From contig JAMLIR010000004.1 of NCBI GenBank assembly GCA_023954045.1, positions 124,001 through 188,000 on the forward strand: 64,000 bases of DNA, read 5' to 3'. Each line of letters starts with the position of its first letter. Positions within the stretch are counted from its first letter, which is position 1. A program made the position numbers and the translations under genes. Of the stretch, positions 44,722 through 56,223 are shown one piece after another. Origin of the DNA: Burkholderiaceae bacterium (GTDB lineage: Bacteria > Pseudomonadota > Gammaproteobacteria > Burkholderiales > Burkholderiaceae_E). The notes under the pieces were generated by a model. The model was given only the letters and a program-made list of their open reading frames with translations. It had not been told where the DNA came from and did no database searches.

Positions 44722-45657
44722 ATGGCGCCCGAAGTCTACGTCGTTCTTGGAGCGCTGTTCGTGGCGGTGGTCGTGGCCGTGTACAGCGTCGGTGCGTACT
44801 TCCTCCGCGGCCCTGACGCCCGCAAGCGGCTGCGTGGCGTCGTCGGGCAGGTCGACATGTCGGCGAAGGAACTCGCCGAGTGGCAGGCGCGGATGGTGAA
44901 GGCGGCGACGCCGGTCGCCAAGCTCGCCACGCCGAAGGACGAGGATGTCTCGAAGATCCGCGCGAAGTTCCTGCACGCGGGCTTCCGCGACCCGTCCGCG
45001 CCGATCATCTATTTCGCGCTGAAGACTGTGCTGGCGATCGGCCTGCCGGTGCTGTTGCTGCTGCTGACCGAAGTGCGTTTCCGGCCGGGCTACCAGCCGA
45101 TGTTCTTCCTGCTGATCGCGGCCGCGTTCGGCTACTACCTGCCGAATGCCGTGCTCGCGCGCCTGACCGAGAACCGCCAGCGCGAACTGTTCGAAGCTTT
45201 CCCGGACGCGCTCGACCTGATGATCGTCTGCGTGGAGGCGGGCGTCTCGCTCGACGCCGCGATCGCCCGCACCGCGTCGGAGATCGGGCTGCGCAGCCCG
45301 AAGCTCGCCGAGGAATTGAACATGGTCGGCCTCGAGTTGCGCGTCGGAGCGACGCGCGAGCGCGCGCTGCGCAACCTGGCCGCGCGCACCGGCCTGGAGG
45401 AGATCTCCAGCTTCGTCGCGATGATGCTGCAGGCCGATCGCTTCGGCACCAGCGTGGCCGATTCGATGCGCGTGCATGCGGAGTCGCTGCGGATCCGGCG
45501 CCGCCAGCGCGCCGAGGAGCAGGCGGCCAAGATCCCGCTGAAGATGCTGTTCCCGCTGATCTTCTGCATCTTCCCTTCGCTGCTGCTGGTGCTGATGGGG
45601 CCGGCGATGATCCAGATCTACCGCCTGCTTCTGCCGGCGATGACGGGAAGGATGTAG
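44722..45657 (+). CDS. tadC: Tad inner-membrane platform protein TadC
   Basis: 311-residue GspF-family paralogue of TadB: LFEAFPDALDLMIVCVEAGVSLDAAI, GLELRVGATRERALRNLAARTG, VAMMLQADRFGTSVADSMRVHAESLRIRR and a hydrophobic C-terminus (LKMLFPLIFCIFPSLLLVLMG). GAGCGAACG lies before the ATG. Together with TadB it makes the inner-membrane core. Confidence 0.95.
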   Translation: MAPEVYVVLGALFVAVVVAVYSVGAYFLRGPDARKRLRGVVGQVDMSAKELAEWQARMVKAATPVAKLATPKDEDVSKIRAKFLHAGFRDPSAPIIYFALKTVLAIGLPVLLLLLTEVRFRPGYQPMFFLLIAAAFGYYLPNAVLARLTENRQRELFEAFPDALDLMIVCVEAGVSLDAAIARTASEIGLRSPKLAEELNMVGLELRVGATRERALRNLAARTGLEEISSFVAMMLQADRFGTSVADSMRVHAESLRIRRRQRAEEQAAKIPLKMLFPLIFCIFPSLLLVLMGPAMIQIYRLLLPAMTGRM

Positions 45658-45696
45658 GGCGACGCGGTCTCGATGTCGAACCGATCGGAGGACGAG

Positions 45697-47223
45697 ATGA
45701 ACACGATTCGCTATCCGATGCTGGCCGGGGCCTGCGCCGTCGCGCTGATCACCGGCTGCGCGACCGCACCCGGCGGCAAGCTTGGCCTCGACGGTCGCGC
45801 GGCGCAGGTCGCGGGCGTCTATCGCGTGCAGGAGCCGGTCGGCACTGCGGCTGGCCAGTATGCGGTCGGCCGGATGGATCTTGCCGAAGGACGCGTTGCG
45901 GCGGCGATCCGGCGCTTCGAGAACGCGCTGCGCCTCGATCCGAACTTCGTCGAGGCGCTCAACGGCCTGGGCGTGGCCTACGGGCAGACGGGGCGGTACG
46001 CCGAGGCGGCCGAATCGTTCCGCTCCGCGCTCGCCTCCGGCCCCGCGGCGGCACACGTGCTGAACAACCTGGGCTACGCCCAGATGAAGCTCGGGCAGCT
46101 GGACGAGGCGTCGATGTCGCTGGCGCGCTCGATCGAACTGGACCCGACCAACGCGCGCACGAACGAGAACCTGCGCCTGCTCGCGCAGGCCCGCGAGAGC
46201 GCGATGCTGGCGCAGGCGACGAAGTCCGAGCCCGCGCGCGAGCTGGCGCAGCCGGAAGCGCCGCAGGCGACGAAGGCACCTGAAGGCGATGTCGTCGCGG
46301 GAAGCACCGGCTCATCGGAGCCGGCCGCTGCACCGCCGGACACCGTCGCCGATCGCGGCGCGCCCGCCGCAGGCGTGGCGGATCTTTCGATGGCGCCTTC
46401 GTTGCCGAGGCAGGCCGCGCCGGTGCAGGCGATGCCTGCCGAATCTTCGCAACCGGCCGCGCCGCAGGTCGAACTGACGATGGCGCCCACGGCGCCGCGG
46501 CCGACGATTGCCGAACCGGCCGCGCTAGTCGAGACGGTCCACGTCCCGGCGATCCAGGTCGCGGCGCAGACGAAATCGCCGGACTGGAGCACCAGGCTCG
46601 TGTCGGAGGCGCGGTCGATCGCGGCGACGACGCTCGAGGAGTCCGCGCGGAACACGAGCTACGAGGTCGTTCTGGCGAAGTCGAACGACGGAACGCTGGT
46701 GCGGCTCGCGCCGAACCTCTACGAACTGCGTCTGGCGCCTCGCGTCGCCACTTCCGGCGTTGCGGCGCCTCGCGTCGCGGCCGTCGCGCCCGAACGCGAC
46801 GGCACCCCGGCGCCGCTCGCATCGGTCGACGGGCTCGAGGTCAGCAATGGCGTCGGGCTGCCGCGCCTGGCGAGCCGCACCGCTCGCCAGTTGTCGCGAT
46901 TCGGCGTCGACGTGACCCGCGTGTCCGACTGGCGCAACTTCGCCCAGCGGCGCACCGAGGTCCACTACCGGGCCGGCCATCTCGCCGGCGCGAAGGCCAT
47001 CAGGGACCGCCTGCCGGTCGACGCAAGGTTGGTCCCGGCAAGCCGGATGCACGCCGGCGTGAACGTCCGGCTGGTGGTGGGCCGCGACATGGTGGTGAGC
47101 CATGTGGCCTCGTGGTATGGCGGCGAGCCCTCCAACGCGACGCGCACCGTCGCCGCTCCGGCACCGGCCATGGCGCTCCCCACCGCGCGCGCCGACCTCG
47201 ACTCGGGCTGGCGATACCTGTAG
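45697..47223 (+). CDS. tadD: TadD-like TPR lipoprotein with LytR-C-like domain
   Basis: 508-residue lipoprotein: lipobox ALITGC (Cys about residue 21), tetratricopeptide repeats at about residues 50-160 (AAIRRFENALRLDPNFVEALNGLGVAYGQ, then AEAAESFRSAL and LDEASMSLARSIELDPTNA), a Pro/Ala/Glu-rich linker of about 200 residues, and a C-terminal domain with VSNGVGLPRLASRTARQL and VHYRAGHLAGAKAIRDRLP that resembles the LytR C-terminal (LytR_C) domain. TadD is needed for Flp export. ATG 45697 has GGAGG upstream; a second ATG at 45673 is less likely. Last gene of the Tad operon. Confidence 0.87.
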   Translation: MNTIRYPMLAGACAVALITGCATAPGGKLGLDGRAAQVAGVYRVQEPVGTAAGQYAVGRMDLAEGRVAAAIRRFENALRLDPNFVEALNGLGVAYGQTGRYAEAAESFRSALASGPAAAHVLNNLGYAQMKLGQLDEASMSLARSIELDPTNARTNENLRLLAQARESAMLAQATKSEPARELAQPEAPQATKAPEGDVVAGSTGSSEPAAAPPDTVADRGAPAAGVADLSMAPSLPRQAAPVQAMPAESSQPAAPQVELTMAPTAPRPTIAEPAALVETVHVPAIQVAAQTKSPDWSTRLVSEARSIAATTLEESARNTSYEVVLAKSNDGTLVRLAPNLYELRLAPRVATSGVAAPRVAAVAPERDGTPAPLASVDGLEVSNGVGLPRLASRTARQLSRFGVDVTRVSDWRNFAQRRTEVHYRAGHLAGAKAIRDRLPVDARLVPASRMHAGVNVRLVVGRDMVVSHVASWYGGEPSNATRTVAAPAPAMALPTARADLDSGWRYL

Positions 47224-48012
47224 CTGTTTTTCGCTGCGCCTGGCGGCGCCTGCATTCCTGATCGGCGATGCGCCAGCGTCGACAGCCGGGTTCGCCCCGG
47301 TTCTGGCGATCGTATGGCTGATCGGCGTCACGATCGGACTGCTGTCTTTCGCGCTGTCAAATGATGGTTTGTCGATCCGCAGGCCGCAATGGGAGTGGGG
47401 CTGCTCGCCAGCGTCGGCCCGAGGCCGCGACATTCGCCGTTTCCCGTGCCTTTCCAGCTGGCGCCCGCGCTCTGTCCGCTGGGACTGCTCGCAAGGTGCA
47501 TGTTCCTGCACGGTGAACTTGCTTCCCCCCTAGCGCCACTGGCTTCCTCGACCGCTTCTAACTGGTGTTTCCGCAGGGTGGCGCTCCAGGCGGAGTGCTC
47601 CCGGCGGTTGGCGCCGCAACGCTGTTCCAAGGTCACTTCGAATTGCAGTTAGCACTAGTCGGAGTCGGAATGGTGCTTTTGCTCATTGCAGCCGGCGAAA
47701 AACTCGCTTCGGTGCGTCGTTCGGTGTCGTCGCGACTCTCGGCTGCGCGATGCTGGTGTCCATTGCAGCGCAATGCGGCGCCGTAGAAACGGAACGCGAC
47801 TTCCGCCATGCCGTGCGCTCGATCACCGTCGATGCCGATTCGCCGCAGCGGGCCCTGCTGTCGCGTCGATGGCGTCCGGAGGCGTCCAGGTGAAGCCCGA
47901 TCCGCGAATCCGGCCGTAGACAGACGGCTACGGCAATCTGTTCAACGTGCTTGGGGTGGGGTGATGACCGTTACCCATGGCGCTGCGGGAGCGGATCGGG
48001 GCAGTCATCGGT
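47224..48012. other. 789-bp region with no intact gene
   Basis: Between tadD and a convergent glycosyltransferase gene. Short open frames exist on both strands, but none has a Shine-Dalgarno sequence plus recognisable protein features. Some hydrophobic stretches occur (for example LAIVWLIGVTIGLLSFAL at about 47300-47355, and LALVGVGMVLLLIAAG at about 47648-47695). The third-position GC is lower than in flanking genes. Contains the degenerate lipoprotein-like remnant at 47720-47964. No promoter or terminator recognised. Confidence 0.7.
47720..47964 (+). pseudogene. Degenerate copy of the small Tad lipoprotein
   Basis: Three-frame reading shows disjointed similarity to the lipoprotein at 40820-41140. 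First comes a hydrophobic stretch with cysteines (FGVVATLGCAMLVSIAAQCG) and then DFRHAVRSITVDADS (compare FGDAVRQARAQQTLNPDA) in one frame. DGV near 47870 is in a second frame, and GNLFNVLGVG followed by a stop at 47962-47964 is in a third (compare TFNVLGIGG). Frameshifts would be needed to join them, so any gene is dead. Evidence is weak in each part but consistent in order and spacing. Confidence 0.45.
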
Positions 48013-48987
48013 TCACTTGGCCGCGGCGTCCCGCAGTGACGCGGGCGACTTTGCGCCGGCCGAGTAACGTGCGCGCACCACGAAGGGCGGCCGCCGTTTG
48101 GACTCCATGTATGTTCGGCCGACGTACTCGCCGAGTATTCCGATGCCGACCAACTGCACCCCGCCGAGGAACAGGATGGCGGTCATCAGCGAAGCGTAGC
48201 CTGGAAGATCCACGCCAAGGATGAGCGTGCGCATCACCAACCAGAGGCCGTAACTCAAGGCCAGGAGCGCGACAACGATCCCGAAGTACGTCCAGGTGCG
48301 CAGGGGAACAGTGCTGAAGCTCGTGATCCCCTCTAGCGCCAGGTTCCAAAGCCTCCATCCGGAGAACTTCGTGCGGCCGCCGTGCCTCGGCTCCCGCTCG
48401 AAGTCGACCGTCTCGGTTCGGAACCCGACCCATGCGAACAGCCCCTTCATGAATCTGCGGTTCTCGGACAGTCGCACTAGGACATCGACGACCTGCCGGT
48501 CGAGCAAACGGAAATCGCCGACATTCTCGGGAATGGCGGGCTCCGCCATCGAATTGTGCACCCGGTAAAACCACTTTGCGGTCAGACGCTTCAGTAGATT
48601 GTCGCTGTCCCGGTTCGCACGACGCGCGAGAACGACCTCCGCACCCTCCTCCCACTTTTCGAGCATCTTGCCGATGATTTCGGGAGGGTCCTGCAGATCG
48701 GCATCCAGAGGAATGACCGCGTCTCCTCGCGCTTCGCAAATGCCTGCAGACAGGGCGGCTTCCTTGCCGAAATTGCGGGACAGATCGACCACACGGAGGA
48801 ACGGCAATTCCCGGGACTTGCGAACCAGCAGTTCGAGCGTTCCGTCACGACTGCCATCGTTTACGAACACGACCTCGAACCGGAACTGGCCGAGCGAGGC
48901 GATTACAGCAACCAACCGCTCAAGCAGGCGATCGAGAGCGTCGGCTTCGTCATAGACGGGCAACACCAGGCTGACCAGCTTGCGCAT
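48013..48987 (-). CDS. Family 2 glycosyltransferase, ArnC/GtrB-like
   Basis: 324-residue polyprenyl-phosphate sugar transferase. The GT2 domain shows SLVLPVYDEADALDRLLERL, VVFVNDGSRDGT, LSRNFGKEAALSAGI, the metal-binding LDADLQDPPEIIGKM, NRDSDNLLKRLTAKWFYR, and DFRLLDRQVVDVLVRLSENRRFMKG. Two C-terminal membrane segments follow (YFGIVVALLALSYGLWLVM; LMTAILFLGGVQLVGIGILGEYVG). Expected product: undecaprenyl-phosphate sugar. ATG 48987 chosen since AGGGG lies seven bases upstream. Followed upstream by a 273-bp gap. Confidence 0.92.
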   Translation of the reverse strand: MRKLVSLVLPVYDEADALDRLLERLVAVIASLGQFRFEVVFVNDGSRDGTLELLVRKSRELPFLRVVDLSRNFGKEAALSAGICEARGDAVIPLDADLQDPPEIIGKMLEKWEEGAEVVLARRANRDSDNLLKRLTAKWFYRVHNSMAEPAIPENVGDFRLLDRQVVDVLVRLSENRRFMKGLFAWVGFRTETVDFEREPRHGGRTKFSGWRLWNLALEGITSFSTVPLRTWTYFGIVVALLALSYGLWLVMRTLILGVDLPGYASLMTAILFLGGVQLVGIGILGEYVGRTYMESKRRPPFVVRARYSAGAKSPASLRDAAAK

Positions 48988-49260
48988 CGTTTCCCCTCGC
49001 GGCGTTCTCTCGACACTGCTCACTTGCTCCATCGACACGTCCATCGAAGGAGTATCCCAATTCGTGACGGCGGCCCGGCTCTCATTGCGACTCGCTGCGG
49101 GTGCGGGCTGGGGCGTCCGGCGACCTCTCGCAAAATACAGCGCCAGCCCGAATCTGGCACCCATCTGCCCGACCAGATTCGGGTCGTGGCTTCACGCCCG
49201 CGTCCGCCGCGCGGGGTGTCACCCAGGCACGCGCGATCGCTTCCGCGAAACCCGATTGCC

Positions 49261-50817
49261 TCATCGAAGGCGCGGCAACGAGCGCGGCGCCTGCACGTCC
49301 GGCAGGTCGGGACGTCGGCCGTCGTTGGGGATCAGGACACCGAAGTGGCGGTCCGCATAGACCAACCGGAATCGGGACGTGGCTGTCAGCGCCTGAGCGA
49401 ATCCCTGATCGGGCGAAGGCACGAGGACGACGTCGATGCGGTAGCGGTCAAATATTGAGAGCCATTCGCCGGCCAGGCTGGTCACGCGGAGGTAGTCATC
49501 AATGACGGCAGGCGGGTAGGGGGTGTACCGTCCGTCCACGAACACTCGGTAGCCGCGCGAGTGCAGCCGATAGATCAGGTAGCCCCCAGATCCGTAGTCG
49601 TTCAGAATGCGGCCAGAAAGCTTGTTGGCTTCGATGAAAGTCGCGGCGTCGACCGGTACGATCGCCCGCAGGCGGGCGTCGCGCCATGCTTGAAGCCAAG
49701 GGAACGTTGCCAGCAGCGCCAAGACCATCAAGACGCACAGTGCCCAGTTCAACGCGTGCCGGCGCTCGCCGATATCCTTGTTGGCGCCTTCTTGCAGGCG
49801 GGCTGGCAGGATCGCAGCCCAACGGTTCTTCCAAGGCATCGGGCTCCACCCGGTGAAGGCCCGAGCCATGACCGGCGCCATTGCAATCGCGGCGAGCGGA
49901 ATGAAGCGCATCGAATAGAGCGCCGCAGCGCTCATTCCACCCAGCAGCGCCAGATCGAGCCAGTCCGGGGGCTTGCGGCTCAGGATGCGCGCCAAGCCGG
50001 CAATACAGAGCATTCCGAGGAATGCCTGTCCGCCCCGGTGATGAAAGTCGGGACTCTGCCATTCCACGACAACCGATGCCGCACTCACCCGAGTCATCTC
50101 GAGTGTCGTCGACAGCGCGGAGTACCCCAGTGGATTGAGGCCCAGCGCTGCAATGCTCGCCGCGATCAGCAGGATGCCGGCGGCGGGCGTCAGCCGTCCT
50201 TCGGCTCGCTGGGCGCCATCCAGAGGCATCTCCCGCGACAGCAGATCCGCCAGGCACACCAGCACGATCAGGCCGAGGCCGGTCACGAAGCCGAAGTGCA
50301 GGTTGACCCAGACGGCCATCGTCGGCGGAATGCCCAGAAGCCACGCACGTTGGCCCGTCTCGCGGTGCTTCGATAGCAGGAACAGAGTGAGCGCGAAGCC
50401 GAGAAAGGTAGCGACGTACGGACGGGCCACGAAGTACATCGATGCTCCCGCCGCGCTGACCAGCGTGACGGCGAGCGCGCGCGACGACTCAGTGATGAAA
50501 AGGCGCACGATGGCGTGCACGACTGCCCAGGTCGCAAGGAGCCAGGCGACGAAGAACGCGCGTACGCCGGTGTCACCCAGCGCACGGTGAACCCAGGCAA
50601 TTGCCGCGTCGAACAGCCACCCCTGCACCGGCCAAGGCAGGCCGGCAGCGGTGAACGAGAACGGATCGGTCGTCGGGATCGCGCCCGTCTCAAGGATCAG
50701 CTGTCCGGTCCGTAGGTGCCAGAAATAGTCGTAGTCGCTCAGCGGAAACGCGAGCAGGCCGCACATTGCCGCCAAGATCGCTGCAACGGCGGGCAATTCG
50801 AGTCGGGGCAGACGCAT
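49261..50817 (-). CDS. Large polytopic membrane protein, GT-C-like, function unknown
   Basis: 518-residue membrane protein with about ten to twelve hydrophobic segments up to residue 385 and a soluble C-terminal domain of about 130 residues (ILNDYGSGGYLIYRLHSRGYRVFVDGRYTPYP). The early loop DYDYFWHLRTGQLILETGAI has the acidic pair expected in GT-C glycosyltransferases, and TDPFSFTAAGLPWPVQGWLFDA follows, a combination common in uncharacterised bacterial membrane proteins. It may use the lipid-linked sugar made by the GT2 gene nearby. No promoter identified; the gene on its upstream side ends 100 bases away. Confidence 0.72.
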   Translation of the reverse strand: MRLPRLELPAVAAILAAMCGLLAFPLSDYDYFWHLRTGQLILETGAIPTTDPFSFTAAGLPWPVQGWLFDAAIAWVHRALGDTGVRAFFVAWLLATWAVVHAIVRLFITESSRALAVTLVSAAGASMYFVARPYVATFLGFALTLFLLSKHRETGQRAWLLGIPPTMAVWVNLHFGFVTGLGLIVLVCLADLLSREMPLDGAQRAEGRLTPAAGILLIAASIAALGLNPLGYSALSTTLEMTRVSAASVVVEWQSPDFHHRGGQAFLGMLCIAGLARILSRKPPDWLDLALLGGMSAAALYSMRFIPLAAIAMAPVMARAFTGWSPMPWKNRWAAILPARLQEGANKDIGERRHALNWALCVLMVLALLATFPWLQAWRDARLRAIVPVDAATFIEANKLSGRILNDYGSGGYLIYRLHSRGYRVFVDGRYTPYPPAVIDDYLRVTSLAGEWLSIFDRYRIDVVLVPSPDQGFAQALTATSRFRLVYADRHFGVLIPNDGRRPDLPDVQAPRSLPRLR

Positions 50818-50917
50818 GCGGGGGATCGGCGCTCGGAGGGCAGAAATACCTCAATAATGCGGCAACCAGCCCATGTGGGCTATGAAATACTTCGCCAAGC
50901 GGCGCTCGAGGCATTTT

Positions 50918-52423
50918 TCACGGTCGGATCAGCCGGCTCGCCGGCGACGCGTAGAGGGTCGTCGCGCTACCAGCCCATTCGGCCGTCGCCGCTTCGGACC
51001 CGAACGCGACCACGTAGTCGAAGCGCCCACGCAGGGACGCGAGTGGCGGCGCTGGCCCGTCTTGGTCCAGCCGTGCCAGCGAGGCGAGGGACACGAACTC
51101 GGAGCGGAACTTGACGGGGAACGGATTGAATGGCCTAACGTAGAGAGCCGACATGAACGCCGACCGGTCGATCACGCTCCACGCGGCCGCGTGCGGGCTC
51201 AACCCCGGTCCGTCGCGACGCTCAGCCACTCCGACCGTTGCCACGCGGCTCCCAAGCTCGATGTGCGTCATCGCAGTACGCAGGTCCCGTTGCAGTGGGG
51301 CCGATTCGCTCCAGTGCACCAGCGTCGCCCCGCTCGTAACGATCACGCCTGCGCCGATCGCCCAAGGTAGCCAGGGTGACCGACGCTGGCCAGCCGCGGA
51401 CAGGTCCAGGCTCGCCCAGAACACGAGCGTGAGTGGGAGTGCGAGCCGCAGGTCGACCATGCTCGAACCGATGCCGAGGGGCGGCATCAGCAAGACCGCG
51501 ATGGCCAGCAACGACAGCACGGGCTTCGCGGTTCGCGCCATCGACAGGTCGCCGTGCCGCCATCCGACCGTCAGGCAGAACGCCACGAAGGCCAGCACGA
51601 TGCCTGCGGGCAGGGCGGCCGTGTGCAGGCTCGCCTTGGGAATCAGCAGCAGCACCACCACCTTGTACGCGAGAAGTGCGCTCGCGGCGGCCTCGGGAAA
51701 CGGCGCGGCGAGACTGGTGCCCGGCTGGAACATTGCCAGATGCAGGTAGAGCGCGGGCACGAATTGCAGGCCAGCGAGTGCCGCACGACGCGCGAGTTGC
51801 CACGGGCCGTGCTCGCCGGGGGATCGCACGGCCAGGCATCCCAGGACGCAAACGGCATAGACCCCGAAGGCCGCCAGATGGCACAGGTAGACCAGGGTCG
51901 CGCCGACGGCGAAGGCCGGGAGCAGGCGCGGCCTTCGCGACCCGTCCAGCGCGATCCATGCGGCGAGCAGCCAGAGCGCGGCGCCGACGCCGAACACGAA
52001 GTTGAACAGGCCGAGCTGGAAGAACGCGTTGTGGGCGAAGAGCAGCGCGCCCAGTGCGACCCAGGTCAGGCGTCCCGTCAGCGCCGCGGCGAGTGCCGCG
52101 GTGCCGCTCGCGGCCAGCAGCACGCAGAGCGAGGCGAACAGCTTGAGCCCCGTCTCGAGGCCGAACGCCTTGCCGAGCAGCGGGACCGTCAGGTCGAGCG
52201 CCAGGTTGGGCGCAATGCCGGGCTGCAGCTGGTAGAAGCGCTGCAGGATCGGCGAGTCGCCGACGTGCTCGAGGACGTGCAGCCTCGCGAGGTGGTTCGC
52301 GAAATCGGCGATGTCCACGTAGCGAACGGCGTACAACGGAACCTGGCTGAGCAGGAACAGCGCGGCGAACCAGGGCAGGAAGCCGCCAGTGACCGCGGGC
52401 AGTTCGGACCGGTGCAGCTGCAT
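50918..52423 (-). CDS. Polytopic membrane protein, function unknown
   Basis: 501-residue membrane protein with about ten hydrophobic segments (for example TGGFLPWFAALFLLSQVPLY, FFQLGLFNFVFGVGAALWLL, LVYLCHLAAFGVYAVCVLG). A conserved-looking N-terminal loop reads VDIADFANHLARLHVLEHV. The final 150 residues are soluble. The ATG at 52423 (MQLHRSELPAVTGG) was chosen; the open frame continues far upstream antisense to tex, but that is not coding. It could be another GT-C-type or a transporter; I do not recognise a specific family. Confidence 0.68.
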   Translation of the reverse strand: MQLHRSELPAVTGGFLPWFAALFLLSQVPLYAVRYVDIADFANHLARLHVLEHVGDSPILQRFYQLQPGIAPNLALDLTVPLLGKAFGLETGLKLFASLCVLLAASGTAALAAALTGRLTWVALGALLFAHNAFFQLGLFNFVFGVGAALWLLAAWIALDGSRRPRLLPAFAVGATLVYLCHLAAFGVYAVCVLGCLAVRSPGEHGPWQLARRAALAGLQFVPALYLHLAMFQPGTSLAAPFPEAAASALLAYKVVVLLLIPKASLHTAALPAGIVLAFVAFCLTVGWRHGDLSMARTAKPVLSLLAIAVLLMPPLGIGSSMVDLRLALPLTLVFWASLDLSAAGQRRSPWLPWAIGAGVIVTSGATLVHWSESAPLQRDLRTAMTHIELGSRVATVGVAERRDGPGLSPHAAAWSVIDRSAFMSALYVRPFNPFPVKFRSEFVSLASLARLDQDGPAPPLASLRGRFDYVVAFGSEAATAEWAGSATTLYASPASRLIRP

Positions 52424-52591
52424 GCGGGGATCGGCACTCGAACGGGAGGACGGTTCAATGGTGCAACAGCTGGCCCGTGCCGGCGATGAGAAATTTGCCG
52501 CGTGGCGTGCAAGCGTCGCCTTCGCGCGGTCGGGGGGCGACCCGGGTGTGACAGAATCCGGCCCTCTCGGTAACACCCTGCTCGCCTGCCC

Positions 52592-55087
<2,496 letters not shown>

Positions 55088-55114
55088 GCAAGCTGCCAGT
55101 CGCCGATCGCCGAC

Positions 55115-56080
55115 TCAGGCCGGCGCCGCGCGCTCCAGCAGCCGCACGAGCGTCGCCAGGGTCCGGTTCACCGGCGTCGCGACGCCGAGCGCCTGTCCGC
55201 GCCGCGCCACGTAGCCGTTGAGCGAGTCGATCTCGGTCGGTCGTCCGCGCGCCAGGTCCTGCGCGGTCGACGAACTGGCCTCGCGCATCGCCTCGCCCAG
55301 TCGCATCGCGGCTTCGTTCAGGGTGTCGACGCTGGCGATGGCCACGTCGTCGGCCTGCGCCACCGCGACGCATTCGCCGATCGCCTCGCGCATCAGCGCG
55401 CGAACATCCGCGTCGTCCAGCATCGCCCCGTAGCGCGACCGACCCAGCGCCGAGATCGAGTTGAACGCGCAGTTCATGACGAGCTTGGTCCAGAGTTCGC
55501 CGCGCGCGTCGGGTTCGAGCCGGCAGGGCACGCCGGCGCGCTCGAACCAGGCGGCGACTCGCCGGGCGCGAGCCGACGGCTGCACGGCCGTTTCGGCTGA
55601 CCCGGGGGCCGTCCGTTCGCCGTACTCGCCGATCACCAGGTCGCCGCGCCCCGCGTGCAGCAGGTGGCCGGGCGCCGGCATCGAGGTCGCCACGTAGACC
55701 ACCGCAGCGAGTGCGTCGATGCCGGCATCGCGAAGCTTCGGCACGTTGTCCACGCCGTTCTGCAGGCTGACCAGCACGGCGTCGGCGCGCAGCAGCGGCG
55801 CCAGCGCCCGGGCCGCTTCGGCGGTGTCGCGCGTCTTCACGCAGAAGAGCACGAGGTCGGCCTCGCGCACCGCGTCGGGCCCGGTGTCGGCGTCGATCCG
55901 GATCCGGCGGGTCGCGCCCGGGCTGTCGAAGAGCAGGCCGTCGCGCCGGATCGCCTCCACGTGCGCGGCCCGCCCGATCAGCGTGACCGGTGCACCCGCT
56001 TCGGCCAGCTTCGCGCCGAAGAAGCAGCCGACGGCGCCGGCCCCGTAGACGGCCACGCGTGGCCAGGAGGGTGGTTGCAT
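55115..56080 (-). CDS. 2-dehydropantoate 2-reductase (ketopantoate reductase-like)
   Basis: 321-residue NADPH-dependent dehydrogenase of the ApbA/PanE family. N-terminal Rossmann motif VAVYGAGAVGCFFGAKLAEAG, LVLFCVKTRDTAEAARAL, SLQNGVDN, then the C-terminal helical domain with LWTKLVMNCAFNSISALG (catalytic-region Lys) and EIDSLNGYVAR. Many genomes have several paralogues, so a dedicated pantothenate role is not certain. The ATG at 56080 is chosen; another at 56095 is possible. Confidence 0.88.
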   Translation of the reverse strand: MQPPSWPRVAVYGAGAVGCFFGAKLAEAGAPVTLIGRAAHVEAIRRDGLLFDSPGATRRIRIDADTGPDAVREADLVLFCVKTRDTAEAARALAPLLRADAVLVSLQNGVDNVPKLRDAGIDALAAVVYVATSMPAPGHLLHAGRGDLVIGEYGERTAPGSAETAVQPSARARRVAAWFERAGVPCRLEPDARGELWTKLVMNCAFNSISALGRSRYGAMLDDADVRALMREAIGECVAVAQADDVAIASVDTLNEAAMRLGEAMREASSSTAQDLARGRPTEIDSLNGYVARRGQALGVATPVNRTLATLVRLLERAAPA

Positions 56081-56223
56081 CCGCGATCCGTCCATGCCGT
56101 GATCCGAGCGGCAGATGGTACCGCGGCTGCGCAGTCCCCCGCGCCGCGATTTGTGCTTAACTTGCACCTTTTCCGGCGCGCGCCCGCGCGCCTGCCGTCA
56201 CCGCCATCGCTGGGTTTTCCGAC

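Noticed and set aside
47102..47652. Short plus-strand frames after tadD with hydrophobic stretches
   Set aside because: They start inside tadD or lack ribosome sites, and none has a recognisable protein pattern; treated as non-coding or decayed.
55092..55113. Imperfect hairpin between tex and the ketopantoate reductase-like gene
   Set aside because: Only a five-base AGTCG/CGACT pair with a GC-rich loop; too weak to call a terminator.
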